Origin: Endosaccharibacter trunci
GTDB lineage: Bacteria > Pseudomonadota > Alphaproteobacteria > Acetobacterales > Acetobacteraceae
DNA: 64,000 bases
Assembly (NCBI GenBank): GCA_024515975.1
Contig: JAMSKV010000001.1
Location: forward strand, 248,001 to 312,000
Direction of reading: 5' to 3'
Shown: positions 44,701-53,002 of the stretch, piece after piece
Numbering within the stretch: the first letter of the stretch is position 1
Layout of the letters: every line of letters starts with the position of its first letter
Translations under genes and position numbers: made by a program
Notes under the pieces: generated by a model
Told to the model about the DNA's origin: nothing
The model's input: the letters and a program-made list of their open reading frames with translations, nothing else
Database searches by the model: none

Positions 44701-44872
44701 GATGGGTCTTGCCGGTATTGGTCGGTCCAAGAACCGCTTTCACTCTGGGCGCGAAGGGGCCGCTTCTCGGACCTTCGGCCGGCCCGGAGAAGAGGGCGGC
44801 ATGGAAATCGTAGGGACGAGCGGAGGCGCCTAGCATATCCGGCATGGTCGGAGTGTCCGAAGCGCTTTGCAA
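41753..44872 (-). CDS. Suv3-like ATP-dependent RNA helicase with long low-complexity tail
   Basis: A 1039-residue superfamily 2 helicase. KAVLGPTNTGKTHLAMERLL holds Walker A (residues 49-56) and VAVDEIQLCADPDRG the DEIQ box (near 133). ATDAIGMGLNMDV and AQIAGRAGRG are later motifs, all as in mitochondrial Suv3 and bacterial MgpS-type helicases. Residues from about 860 form a disordered tail rich in Arg, Gly, Gln and Pro with repeated GQ-type units, a likely RNA-contact region. The TTG start at 44872 has AAAGGAGGTG very close upstream; ATG 44845 is the alternative. Confidence 0.88.
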   Translation of the reverse strand: MQSASDTPTMPDMLGASARPYDFHAALFSGPAEGPRSGPFAPRVKAVLGPTNTGKTHLAMERLLAHGSGIIGFPLRLLARENYDRMVAAKGVNQVGLITGEEKIIPPGARWFSCTVEAMPLDEQRRPEFVAVDEIQLCADPDRGHVFTDRLLHARGTVETMFLGAETIRPLLHRLVPQAEIETRPRLSQLLNVGQVKLTKLPPRSAVVAFSAAEVYAIAELIRRRRGGCAVVMGRLSPRTRNAQVALYQNKEVDYLVATDAIGMGLNMDVNHVGFAGMSKFDGARPRRLTAAEVAQIAGRAGRGMRDGTFGTTGTCPPMPDDIIQAVEAHRFDPLEQLFWRNSDLDLGSPEALLASLQLPPPSRGLVAGNEASDLQTLAALAADPDIRKRAVDRKTTHLLWDACQIPDFRKLGDDSHTRLCARVFDEIQTHGRLPDAWLDSLLTNLDRADGDIDTLMQRLSGIRVCAYIAARRDWLQDAAHWQDRARAIEDVLSDALHERLTARFVDKRAALLIRSLDEADRGDGAELLSAVTARGEVVVEGHSVGHVSGFSLIPDPQAEGPEKRLVLRAARRALREEIPRRVQALATAPDGSFSIAEDGRTVGWDGAPVGRLRPGPTLLKPAVDVRDSEFLDGSQREQVRARLQLFVDTTIADTLAPLFAAEKQASEDGALRGVLHVLTEQAGLVPGPQRGPLTPEVRTRLKTMGVRAGRFALFMPALLKPKPARLRAILLSVRAGTPIVALPREGRVSVPVGEAGDTPAGMLPRLGWVVCGPVLLRLDVAEKIAGELGWITRRRPTALPPDLASRLSVRGEILSQVLPGLDIRMLPAFPLPDDAFGPPAPPLIAPRGERARIQGRHRDRRRPGASAGTGVATDQTAPEQTMDRETPEAVAAEGEKPAGRARRRRRERSGGAQTTPVPDHAPQAAEAGSDAETPAPDAGRRAAGRQRNRPRHERGAGPGPGQGHGQGHGQAKGQAKGQRPDLAARGENAPQQNRAPHQNRGPRPDGKPPRPPAPQRPPARPYNPDSPFAVLAGLRFGR

Positions 44873-44982
44873 GCACCTCCTTTGGCGGCGCGGCGATCGT
44901 CGCGGCGTGCGACGGGCCGGTTTGCCAGCGGCGCCTGTCGGGCGGACAAGAACACGATCGCAACCGAAAGCGTACCGACCCC

Positions 44983-46476
44983 ATGACCGATACCATCCCG
45001 ACGGACCGTCCGCTCGACTGCCTGCTGGAGCCGACCGATCAGCGCGCGGCCTCGGCGCGGACCGTCCGCGCCGTTCGCCCGGACGGGCTCGACAGCGTGC
45101 TGGCCGCGCTCACGCCTGCGCAGGCCGCATGGGTAACGGCAAGCGGGTTCAAGGCATCTGGTGGCGAGCTTCTGATGTTGCCGGGCGCGGACGGCATCGA
45201 CAGCGCGCTGCTGGGGCTGGGCAGGGAAGGCGGCCCGTTCGCCTATGGCGGTCTGGCCGCCGGGCTCGGCCGCGCCGGCGGCGGCGAGGCGCCGGTCTGG
45301 CGACTGGCGCTGCCGGAGGGCGAGGATGCCGATACCGCCGTGCTCGGCTTCTGCCTCGGCGCCTATCGCTTCACGGCGTTCCGCGAGCCGAAAACCGTGC
45401 CGGCGCTGCTGGTCGCCCCGGACGCGGGCGGAAAGGGGCGGGAAATGGCCCGCGCCACCTGGCTGGCGCGCGACCTGATCAACATGCCCGCCAACCGGCT
45501 CGGCCCGCGCGAACTGGCGGAGGCGGCGCGCGACGTGGCGGTGCGGTTCGGCGCCCGCGTGTCGGTCGTGAGCGGCGATTCGCTCTCCGCCGCGTATCCC
45601 ACCGTCGCGGCGGTGGGCGCGGGATCGAGTCGCGCGCCGTGCGTGCTGCTCGCCGAATGGCGCGGGAGCGGCGCCGGCGAAGGCGCGCCGCATCTGTCCC
45701 TGGTCGGCAAGGGCGTCGTGTTCGACACCGGCGGCTACGATCTGAAGACCTCCGCGGGCATGTTGCGGATGAAGAAGGACATGGGCGGCGCCGCCCTCAT
45801 GCTGGCGCTGGCGCGGGCGGTGATGGCGATGGATCTGCCGCTGCGCCTGTCCCTGCGGCTGGGCTGCGTCGAGAACAGCGTGTCCGGCACGGCCATGCGT
45901 CCGTCCGACATCCTGCGCACGCGCCGCGGGTTGAGCGTGGAGATCGGCAACACCGACGCCGAAGGCAGGCTGGTTCTGTGCGATCTGCTGGCGGAAGCGT
46001 CCGACGAGAAGCCCGACCTGCTGCTGGACGCCGCGACCCTGACCGGCGCCGCGCGTGTGGCCCTGGGTCCGGATCTTCCCGCCCTGTTCGCCAATGACGA
46101 TGCGCTGGCGGCGGCGTTCGAGCAGGCCGGGATCGCCGCCTCCGATCCGGTTTGGCGCCTGCCGCTCTGGGCCGGCTACGACGATTGGCTGTCGAGTTCC
46201 GTTGCGGACCTGAACAATGTTTCATCCCGGCCCATGGCGGGGGCGGTGACGGCCGCGCTGTTTCTGCAACGGTTCGTGGCCGAAAAGGTGCGGTGGGCCC
46301 ATCTGGACACCTATGCGTGGAACGATTCCAGCCGTCCGGGCCGTCCGGAAGGTGGCGAGGCCCTCGGCTTGCGTGCGCTTTACGACGGCATCTTGCGGTT
46401 CCTTAATATCGAAACCGATACGAAACAGTCTGGTAACGTAAACGGGACTGAACCAAACGAGATGAATGGACTATAA
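44983..46476 (+). CDS. Second M17 family leucyl aminopeptidase
   Basis: A 497-residue aminopeptidase, a diverged paralogue of PepA at 5771. VGKGVVFDTGGYDLKTSAGM near residue 241 and MKKDMGGAA hold the Lys, Asp, Lys, Asp ligands, and NTDAEGRLVLCD near residue 323 the Asp, Glu and Arg, so the active site is complete. The FDTGGYDLK variant marks the second alphaproteobacterial M17 group. It is divergent from the helicase gene with a 110-base gap. Substrate preference cannot be read. Confidence 0.92.
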   Translation: MTDTIPTDRPLDCLLEPTDQRAASARTVRAVRPDGLDSVLAALTPAQAAWVTASGFKASGGELLMLPGADGIDSALLGLGREGGPFAYGGLAAGLGRAGGGEAPVWRLALPEGEDADTAVLGFCLGAYRFTAFREPKTVPALLVAPDAGGKGREMARATWLARDLINMPANRLGPRELAEAARDVAVRFGARVSVVSGDSLSAAYPTVAAVGAGSSRAPCVLLAEWRGSGAGEGAPHLSLVGKGVVFDTGGYDLKTSAGMLRMKKDMGGAALMLALARAVMAMDLPLRLSLRLGCVENSVSGTAMRPSDILRTRRGLSVEIGNTDAEGRLVLCDLLAEASDEKPDLLLDAATLTGAARVALGPDLPALFANDDALAAAFEQAGIAASDPVWRLPLWAGYDDWLSSSVADLNNVSSRPMAGAVTAALFLQRFVAEKVRWAHLDTYAWNDSSRPGRPEGGEALGLRALYDGILRFLNIETDTKQSGNVNGTEPNEMNGL

Positions 46477-46622
46477 GCGGAAGTGCCACCGCCGACGCAT
46501 GTCGGGCTCCCTTCCGGACCCCTCGGCTGCGCCGTTTCGCTCCCGCACAAAGGGACGGACTCGATGGGGTGGACAGACGGCCGCGTGTCGCGGTCCGGCT
46601 CGTGAAGGAAAGGAATTTTGGG

Positions 46623-47009
46623 ATGGCTCAGGCATCGGCGACCGACCATCTGGTGGCAACGCTCCGCGACACCGTCGTTTCGATGGTGCGTCGTGACGGA
46701 CCCGATCTGTCCGCGCGTCAGCTCGGCGTGTTTCTCACCTGCTATTTGAACGACGAGGCGCATACGGTTCGCGGTCTGGCCGCCGAACTGAACGTGTCCA
46801 AGCCTGCGATCACCCGGGCGCTCGATCGTCTCGGCGAGCTCGACCTGGCCCGGCGCAAGGTCGACCCGATGGATCGTCGTTCGATCCTGGTGCAGCGCAC
46901 GCTGAAGGGCGCCGCCTATCTGCGCGAGCTCCGTTCGATCATGGGCGAGGCCTCGGCGCCGAACCGTGGCCGTACGGAGGAACGCGCCGGCCGGCGCGCC
47001 GTGGGCTGA
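46623..47009 (+). CDS. MarR-type transcriptional regulator
   Basis: A 128-residue winged-helix protein. LSARQLGVFLTCYLN leads to VRGLAAELNVSKPAITRALDRLGELDLARRKVDPMDRRSI, the recognition helix and wing of MarR proteins. The ATG at 46623 has AAGGA 8 bases upstream; a GTG at 46569 would add 18 unconserved residues. Targets are unknown; the neighbouring secreted protein gene 83 bases downstream is the obvious candidate to test. The C-terminal tail is rich in Arg and Glu. Confidence 0.85.
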   Translation: MAQASATDHLVATLRDTVVSMVRRDGPDLSARQLGVFLTCYLNDEAHTVRGLAAELNVSKPAITRALDRLGELDLARRKVDPMDRRSILVQRTLKGAAYLRELRSIMGEASAPNRGRTEERAGRRAVG

Positions 47010-47092
47010 CCGTCGCTGGCAACCGTTTCCGTCCCGGACGCGTTGGCGGGGCTCTGGCGGGTTTCGACCCGCCCGCCACACAACCGTTCGGG

Positions 47093-47551
47093 ATGATGAC
47101 CATGCGTGTTTCTGCCTTTGCCGCCGCTGCCGTTCTGGGAACCTCGCTTCTGGCCGTTCCGGCCTTCGCAGAGGATCCCGGTGTCACCGGCAAGCCGGAC
47201 GGCTACGTCACCATCACCCAGAAATCCGCCGATGTCGGAGTCGGAGCCAGCTGGGGTCATGGCGTCCTGCTGTTCGACCATCACAAGTACGGCTTCTCGG
47301 TGAAGGGCGTCGACATCGCCGCTGTCGGTTTCTCGAACATCACCGGCAAGGGCCGCGTCTACAACCTGAAGAACCTGCACGATTTCGACGGCACCTATGC
47401 CGCCGCGAACGGCGAGGCCACGGTCGGAAAGGGTCTTGGTGGCCAGATCCTCAAGAACGGCAACGGCGTCGAGTTGCGGATCGACACCTTCACCAAGGGC
47501 GCGCGTCTGGCCGGCGCGGCTCAGGGGATCGAGCTGACGCTCGACAAGTAA
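47093..47551 (+). CDS. Secreted protein of unknown function
   Basis: A 152-residue protein with a clear Sec signal peptide (VSAFAAAAVLGTSLLAVPAFA, cleavage after AFA). The mature part has alternating Gly-rich beta-strand patterns: GVGASWGHGVLLFDHHKYGF, GKGRVYNLKNLHDFDGTYAA, and ELRIDTFTKGARLAGAAQGIELTL. This resembles periplasmic proteins of unknown function I have seen in proteobacteria, but I cannot name the family. Starts at 47093, 47096 and 47102 are all possible. Only 4 bases separate it from the convergent glycosyltransferase stop. Confidence 0.75.
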   Translation: MMTMRVSAFAAAAVLGTSLLAVPAFAEDPGVTGKPDGYVTITQKSADVGVGASWGHGVLLFDHHKYGFSVKGVDIAAVGFSNITGKGRVYNLKNLHDFDGTYAAANGEATVGKGLGGQILKNGNGVELRIDTFTKGARLAGAAQGIELTLDK

Positions 47552-47555
47552 GGTC

Positions 47556-48644
47556 TCACGACCATTCGGCGAGTCCGGCACGCGCGGCGCGCTGCCGGAC
47601 CGTCATGGCCCAGGAAAACTGCGGCAGAATGGCCATGATCGCCGCCGTGAGCGGTCTCTCGGGCAGAAGCGCCAGCGACAGGGCGAGTCCCCAGATCGCG
47701 AAGCCCCAATGCATCAGCGTAACGGTTACGCGCGACAGGCCCGACCTGTAAGCGACCTGATAGAGATGGCCGCGATGCGCCTGGGTGATCCGCTCGCGAT
47801 TGCGAAGACGGCGAACCAGCGTGAACAGCACGTCCAGCAGGATCCCGGTCAGCATGAGCGGCATGGAGAGCGCCAGCGTGATTCGACCGGTATCCGCCAG
47901 CAGCAGCAGGGAAAAGCTTCCCACCAGCAATCCGCAGACCTGACTGCCGACATCGCCCATGAAGATGCGCGCACGGGGGAAGTTGAACGGCAGGAAACCG
48001 AGCAGGCCCGCGAACAGCATCAGGCCGGCCCCGGACAGGAGCGGATCGCCACCGACCAGTCCCAGCGGCACGGCGAACAACCCGCACAGCGCGCAGACGC
48101 CGCTGGCGAGGCCGTTCAGCCCGTCCATGAAGTTGACGGCATTGGTGCACAGCATCACCCAGCCGAACCCGCCGATGCAGAACACGGCCAGGCTCCAGCC
48201 CTTCGGGGCGAGCGACGGCAGGAGGGCCGGCGTCCCGGCCGGTTCCGCCAGCGCCGCCAGAACGCATAAGGCGGCGCTGACCCCCTGTGCGGCGAGCTTG
48301 AGAAGCGGCGGCAATTGTCGCAGATCATCCAGCCAGGACACCGCCGCCAGCAAGGCCACGGCCGAAAGCAACGGCACTGCCGCCCAGAGATGCGAGCCGG
48401 AGGAGGGCAGGATGGACAGCGCCGCCGGCACGCCCAGCAGCACGCACGCGACCATGCCGACCCCGCCGCCGCGCGGCGTCGGCTGCTCGTGGGCGCTTCG
48501 TCCGACCGGCATGTCCATCACCGCGAGCCCAATCATGCGGCGCACCAGCAGCACGCTCAGCAGCACGGCGGGTGCGAGAAGCAGGAGCAGCCGCAAGGGC
48601 AGGTTCGGCAGCAGCCGGTCGAGGCCGGTGTGGATGATGTCCAA
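47556..48644 (-). CDS. MraY/WecA-like family 4 glycosyltransferase
   Basis: A 362-residue polytopic protein that transfers a sugar-1-phosphate from a nucleotide sugar to undecaprenyl phosphate. HEQPTPRGGGVGMV near residue 51, SWLDDLRQLPPLLKL (DD motif), NAVNFMDGLNGLASG and FPRARIFMGDVGSQVCG are the conserved catalytic loops of the superfamily. The WecA/TagO branch is more likely than MraY because no peptidoglycan gene is nearby and surface-sugar genes (CapD-like, DegT-like) start next to it. Divergent from the CapD-like gene with a 53-base gap. Confidence 0.9.
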   Translation of the reverse strand: MDIIHTGLDRLLPNLPLRLLLLLAPAVLLSVLLVRRMIGLAVMDMPVGRSAHEQPTPRGGGVGMVACVLLGVPAALSILPSSGSHLWAAVPLLSAVALLAAVSWLDDLRQLPPLLKLAAQGVSAALCVLAALAEPAGTPALLPSLAPKGWSLAVFCIGGFGWVMLCTNAVNFMDGLNGLASGVCALCGLFAVPLGLVGGDPLLSGAGLMLFAGLLGFLPFNFPRARIFMGDVGSQVCGLLVGSFSLLLLADTGRITLALSMPLMLTGILLDVLFTLVRRLRNRERITQAHRGHLYQVAYRSGLSRVTVTLMHWGFAIWGLALSLALLPERPLTAAIMAILPQFSWAMTVRQRAARAGLAEWS

Positions 48645-48697
48645 GACAGCGCCCTTCGCTTCTGGTTCGCAGGCGGCTGGGCTATAGGGGCGCGGTC

Positions 48698-50686
48698 ATG
48701 CCGCCGCAACGCCCCAGACCGCCGGACTCCGTCACCGTTGCGCCGCGTCCGCTGGAGGATGCCGGTTCCGGCGGCCGCGAGCAGCGCGCGAGCCTCCGCG
48801 ATCGCATGCGGCCGCTGAACCGGATCCTGATCAACATGGCGCTGGACGGCACGCTGGCCGCGATCGGCGCGCCGCTGGCCCGCTGGCTGGCCGATCCGCG
48901 CGGGGGGCTGCTGCATCCGCTCTGGTTCGTGGCCGGCGGCGCCATCACCCTTCTGGTCGGCGGCGTGCCGTTCCGGGTGCAGCAGCAATATTGGCGGTTT
49001 TCCGGCGTGGCCGATCTGCTGGCGATCGCCGGCGGTTCGGTGGCCAGCGCGGTGCTGTTCGCGCTCCTGCTGCTGGCCACCGGCTTCAGCCTGCCGACGC
49101 CCACCTTCCCCATCATCCACGCCCTGGTGCTGCTGGTCCTGCTGGGCGGGCTTCGCATCGTGTATCGCCTGTCCCAGGGCCGGCCCTTCGCCGGTCGGGC
49201 CGGCACGCAGCGCGTGCTGCTGCTGGGCAAGGACGAGGCGGCCGATCTGTTCATCCGCGCCGTGCGGCGCGAGCAGGCGACGCCGCTGCGCGTGGTCGGG
49301 CTGCTGGCGCGCGGACGGCACCAGCCCGGACGTCGCATCCACGGCGTTCCCATCCTGGGCACCATGGCCGACCTCCCCACCGTTCTGGAGCGGCTGGTCC
49401 GCAAGGAGCGCGGCCCGGATGGGCTGGTGATCGCCGATCCCGATCTGCGCGGCGAGGAGCTGGCCGGGGTTCTCCGGGCCGCGGAGGCGCATGGCATCAC
49501 CGTGGGCCGCGTGCCGGATCCGACCGCGCTCTCGCCCGCCGCGCGTGTCGAGCTGCGTCCGGTGGCGATCGAGGATCTGCTGAATCGTCCGCCGGTCTCT
49601 CTGGATCAGGCCGGGCTGTCGGCCCTGGTGTGCGGCAGGCGGGTGCTGGTGACGGGTGCCGGGGGGTCGATCGGCTCCGAGCTGGCACGGCAGCTCGCGG
49701 CACTCCTTCCGTCCGAGCTGGTGCTGCTCGACCATGGCGAGTTCGCGCTCTGGCAGATCGAGATCGAGCTGGCGGAGAAACATCCCGGGCTGGTGCGGTT
49801 CGGCGTGGTCGCCGATATCCGCGATGCCGAGCGGCTTCGCGCCGTGTTCGAGACGCACAGGCCGCAGCTCGTGTTCCATGCCGCGGCGCTCAAGCATGTG
49901 CCGATCGTGGAGGCCAATCCGGGCGAGGGCATGCTGACCAATATCGTCGGCACGCGCCAGGTCGCCGACGCGGCACAGGCCGTCGGCACCGACGCCATGG
50001 TGCTGATCTCCACCGACAAGGCGGTGAATCCCAGCAGCCTGATGGGCGCCTCGAAGCGGGCGGCGGAGATGTATTGCCAGGCGCTGGACGTCGCCGCGCG
50101 CCGCGACGGCGGCATGCGCTGCATCACCGTGCGTTTCGGCAATGTGCTGGGCAGCACCGGGTCGGTGGTGCCCCTGTTCCGCCGCCAGCTCGAGCATGGC
50201 GGCCCGCTCACCGTGACCCATCCGGACATGCAGCGCTATTTCATGACCGTGCCGGAAGCCGTGTCGCTGGTGCTGCAGGCGAGCGCGCTGGGCGACGGCG
50301 CGATCACCGCGGATGGCGGCATCTTCGTGCTCGACATGGGCCAGCCGGTGAAGATCGTCGATCTCGCGCGTCAGATGATCCGGCTGGCCGGTTTGCAGCC
50401 GGGCCGCGATATCGAGATCCGGTTCACCGGGCTGCGTCCCGGCGAGAAGCTGTTCGAGGAGCTGTTCCATGGCAGCGAGGCGCCTGTGCCCACTGGCCAG
50501 CCGGGGCTGCTGATCGCCACGCCGCGCATGGTCGATCTGCGCGAGGTGGGCGCCGTGCTGGACGGTATCGCCCTGGCCTGCCGTGCGGGTCGCCATGAAG
50601 CCGCGATCCAGCTCCTGCACCGTCTCGTGCCCGAATTCCGGCACAACCCGCTTGGGCTTTCCCGAACCGAAGGAGCTTCCGCATGA
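48698..50686 (+). CDS. CapD/FlaA1-like nucleotide-sugar 4,6-dehydratase, membrane-anchored
   Basis: A 662-residue protein. Four N-terminal membrane helices (from about residue 45) and a CoA-binding-like Rossmann region precede the catalytic SDR domain. There, VTGAGGSIGSELARQLA (near residue 317) binds NAD and STDKAVNPSSLMGASKRAAE (near 437) has the MxxxK active site typical of the family. Close relatives (PglF, WbpM) remove water from UDP-GlcNAc to give a 4-keto-6-deoxy sugar. The adjoining DegT-like aminotransferase would use that product. It overlaps the aminotransferase gene by 4 bases. Confidence 0.9.
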   Translation: MPPQRPRPPDSVTVAPRPLEDAGSGGREQRASLRDRMRPLNRILINMALDGTLAAIGAPLARWLADPRGGLLHPLWFVAGGAITLLVGGVPFRVQQQYWRFSGVADLLAIAGGSVASAVLFALLLLATGFSLPTPTFPIIHALVLLVLLGGLRIVYRLSQGRPFAGRAGTQRVLLLGKDEAADLFIRAVRREQATPLRVVGLLARGRHQPGRRIHGVPILGTMADLPTVLERLVRKERGPDGLVIADPDLRGEELAGVLRAAEAHGITVGRVPDPTALSPAARVELRPVAIEDLLNRPPVSLDQAGLSALVCGRRVLVTGAGGSIGSELARQLAALLPSELVLLDHGEFALWQIEIELAEKHPGLVRFGVVADIRDAERLRAVFETHRPQLVFHAAALKHVPIVEANPGEGMLTNIVGTRQVADAAQAVGTDAMVLISTDKAVNPSSLMGASKRAAEMYCQALDVAARRDGGMRCITVRFGNVLGSTGSVVPLFRRQLEHGGPLTVTHPDMQRYFMTVPEAVSLVLQASALGDGAITADGGIFVLDMGQPVKIVDLARQMIRLAGLQPGRDIEIRFTGLRPGEKLFEELFHGSEAPVPTGQPGLLIATPRMVDLREVGAVLDGIALACRAGRHEAAIQLLHRLVPEFRHNPLGLSRTEGASA

Positions 50687-51819
50687 GCCAGGAGCCGATC
50701 AGCTTTCTCGATCTGAAGGCGCAGCAGAAGCGGATCGAACCGGCGCTGCGCGCACGGCTGGATGCTGTTCTGGCGCATTGCCAGTTCGTGCTGGGCCCGG
50801 AGGTGCGGGAGCTGGAAGAGCGGCTCGCCGCCTATTGCGGTGCGTCGCACTGCGTGGCGGTGAGTTCCGGCACGGACGCGTTGCAGATCGCCATGATGGC
50901 GGAAAAAATCGGGCCGGGATGCGCCGTGTTCCTGCCGGCCTTCACCTACACCGCCACCGCCGAGGTGCCGCTGCTGCTGGGCGCCACCCCGGTATTCGTG
51001 GACGTGGACCCGCGCACGTTCCAGATCGATATCGCGGCGCTGGAGGCGCGCATCGCCGCCATCCGCGCGGCCGGAACCCTGCGTCCGGCGGCGATCATCG
51101 GCGTCGATCTGTTCGGGCAGCCGGCTGACTGGCCGGCCTTGCGCCGCATCGCCGGGGAAGCCGGCCTGTTCCTGCTCGACGACTGTGCGCAAAGCTTCGG
51201 CGGAGCGACCAATGGCCGGAAGCTCGGCCGCGAGGCGGATGCGACGGCGATCTCGTTCTTTCCGTCCAAGCCGCTGGGCGGCTACGGCGATGGCGGCGCG
51301 CTGCTGACCGACGATTCCGACCGTGCCGCGCTGTATCGCTCGCTGCGGTCGCATGGCGAGGGAGACACGCGCTACGAGGTCCTGCGCACCGGGATCAACG
51401 GCCGCATCGATACGCTGCAGGCGGCGATCCTGCTGGCTAAGCTCGACGTGTTCGAGGAGGAGCTGCATCGGCGCGAACAGATCGCCGCAGCCTATGACCG
51501 CTCCCTGGCGGATGTTCTGGACGTGCCCGTGCGCGTGCCCGACAGCGAGAGCGCCTGGGCGGTGTATGCCGTGCTGCTGCCGGACCCGGCGCGACGCGAT
51601 GCGCTGCAGGCGGCCTTGCGCGAGGCCGGCGTGCCGACCGCGATCTATTATCCGCGGCCGCTGCATCTCCAGCCGGCCTATCGCGCGCATCATGACGGCG
51701 TGTCGCTGCCGGTATCGGAGGATCTCGCCGGGCGCATCCTGGCGCTGCCGATCCAGCCGGAACTGACCGACGCCCAGGTGCAGCGGGTGATCGAGGCGGT
51801 ACGCGCCGCGTTGCGCTGA
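50683..51819 (+). CDS. DegT/DnrJ/EryC1/StrS aminotransferase
   Basis: A 378-residue PLP-dependent sugar aminotransferase. VAVSSGTDALQIAMMA near residue 65, FTYTATAEVPLLLGATPVFVD and FFPSKPLGGYGDGG near residue 193 (PLP-lysine) are diagnostic; YEVLRTGINGRIDTLQAAIL follows. It should add an amino group to a keto sugar, most simply at C4 of the 4-keto product of the CapD-like enzyme as PglE does, or at C3. It overlaps the CapD-like gene by 4 bases. An acetyltransferase, the next step of a bacillosamine-like pathway, was not found nearby. Confidence 0.9.
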   Translation: MSQEPISFLDLKAQQKRIEPALRARLDAVLAHCQFVLGPEVRELEERLAAYCGASHCVAVSSGTDALQIAMMAEKIGPGCAVFLPAFTYTATAEVPLLLGATPVFVDVDPRTFQIDIAALEARIAAIRAAGTLRPAAIIGVDLFGQPADWPALRRIAGEAGLFLLDDCAQSFGGATNGRKLGREADATAISFFPSKPLGGYGDGGALLTDDSDRAALYRSLRSHGEGDTRYEVLRTGINGRIDTLQAAILLAKLDVFEEELHRREQIAAAYDRSLADVLDVPVRVPDSESAWAVYAVLLPDPARRDALQAALREAGVPTAIYYPRPLHLQPAYRAHHDGVSLPVSEDLAGRILALPIQPELTDAQVQRVIEAVRAALR

Positions 51820-51893
51820 CGCCGCGTCGTGACACTGGCCGCTCCTGCCCGGACCGGCTAGGGAAGAAACGACAGCACCGAGGATCGACGACG

Positions 51894-52301
51894 ATGGAAC
51901 AGCGCAATCAAGGCGGCGTGGGGGTGATGGCGTGCGCAGTCATGCTGTTCTGCGCGGCGATCCCGGAGCGGGCCCGTGGCCAGGCCGCCCAGGACGCGCA
52001 ACCGCAAGGCGGGAATGTGGTGGAGCATCCGCTCGGGACGAAGACCGGCGGTTCGTCGGATGAGAGCCTGACGGTGCTCGGGCACACCCACAAGTTCCAG
52101 CCCGCGCCGATGCCGGGGCCGCCGATCGGACCGCCTCCGGAAAAGCCCGCGCCGCATCTGGGCCGCTACAAGATTTCCGGCGACCAGACCAAGAAGGACG
52201 GTTACGACACGCAGACCGGCGCCTATATCGCGCCGTTCGGCAGCGCCTACACGAATGCCGGCCCGGTTTCGGACGGGCTGGCGTCGCGGTTCCAGCACTG
52301 A
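51894..52301 (+). CDS. Small secreted proline-rich protein, function unknown
   Basis: A 135-residue protein. GVMACAVMLFCAAIPERARGQ near residue 10 is a probable Sec signal peptide. The mature part is polar and proline-rich (FQPAPMPGPPIGPPPEKPAP), ending GYDTQTGAYIAPFGSAYTNAG. It has no recognised domain. GAGG lies about 9 bases before the ATG. It lies 74 bases downstream of the aminotransferase gene. Confidence 0.55.
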   Translation: MEQRNQGGVGVMACAVMLFCAAIPERARGQAAQDAQPQGGNVVEHPLGTKTGGSSDESLTVLGHTHKFQPAPMPGPPIGPPPEKPAPHLGRYKISGDQTKKDGYDTQTGAYIAPFGSAYTNAGPVSDGLASRFQH

Positions 52302-52498
52302 TCGCATCGCGGCCCGGTTTGCGCCTTCCGCATGACGTCCCTGCGATCCGGGACCGAGTCGGGCGTGAACTGGCTGTCGCCGAGGTGGCGGGTTTCTGCT
52401 AGGAGGCCATCGACCGGGCAGGCCCCGGACAGGCGGCGTTGCATCGGTGCGTCCCGCACCCATCTCAGCGTCGCCGCGAGGCACAACCACCAAGGGTG
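52302..52498 (+). other. Intergenic region, nothing recognised
   Basis: 197 bases between the proline-rich protein and the DUF6481 gene. Neither strand shows an ORF of convincing quality, a riboswitch or a repeat; it probably holds the promoter and leader of the DUF6481 gene. Confidence 0.35.
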
Positions 52499-52864
52499 AT
52501 GACCATTTTCAAGGGAAACAAGTTCGACGAGCGCCAATCCGCGTCCGCCGAGGCCAAGCGTGCGCTTCTCGCCAAATTCCAGAGCCGCCCCCCGGCGGAT
52601 GATCCGAAGATGCTGGCTCTGGCCGAGGAGCGCAAGGCGATCGCCGAAGCGCGCGAGGTCCGCATGGCCAAGCGTCGCGAAGAGAAGGCCGCGGAGCAGG
52701 CGCGTCTGGCTGCCGAGCGCGAGGCCGCTCTCGCCGCCGAGGCCCAGCGTCGCAAGGAAGAGGAACTGGCCGCGCAGGAGGCCGCACGCGCCGAGGCCCT
52801 GCTGAAGCTGAAGCAGAAGGCCGCCCGCGACGCGCGCTACGCCGCCCGCAAAGCGCGCCGCTGA
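52499..52864 (+). CDS. DUF6481 family coiled-coil protein
   Basis: A 121-residue protein. FKGNKFDERQSASAEAKRALLAKFQSRP is the family opening. The remainder is a long Ala/Glu/Arg/Lys helix (EERKAIAEAREVRMAKRREEKAAEQARLAAERE) that ends in a basic ARKARR. Such proteins are abundant in alphaproteobacteria; their role is unknown, perhaps nucleic-acid or ribosome related. The ATG at 52499 is chosen because it starts the conserved part. Confidence 0.75.
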   Translation: MTIFKGNKFDERQSASAEAKRALLAKFQSRPPADDPKMLALAEERKAIAEAREVRMAKRREEKAAEQARLAAEREAALAAEAQRRKEEELAAQEAARAEALLKLKQKAARDARYAARKARR

Positions 52865-53002
52865 TCAGAACCGTCCTGCCGGCCCGGCGCCGCCGGACGG
52901 CAAGGAATCGGCCCGCCGCTCCCGTTGGAAGTGGTGTGGCGGCGTTGGGCGTTCGATGTGTCCGGTCCGGCGTCTCCGGTCCGGGGAAACCGGGGAGACG
53001 CC

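Noticed and set aside
44830..45693. A 287-codon minus-strand frame over the second M17 aminopeptidase
   Set aside because: Shadow of the peptidase gene; its apparent continuation into the helicase region is coincidental.
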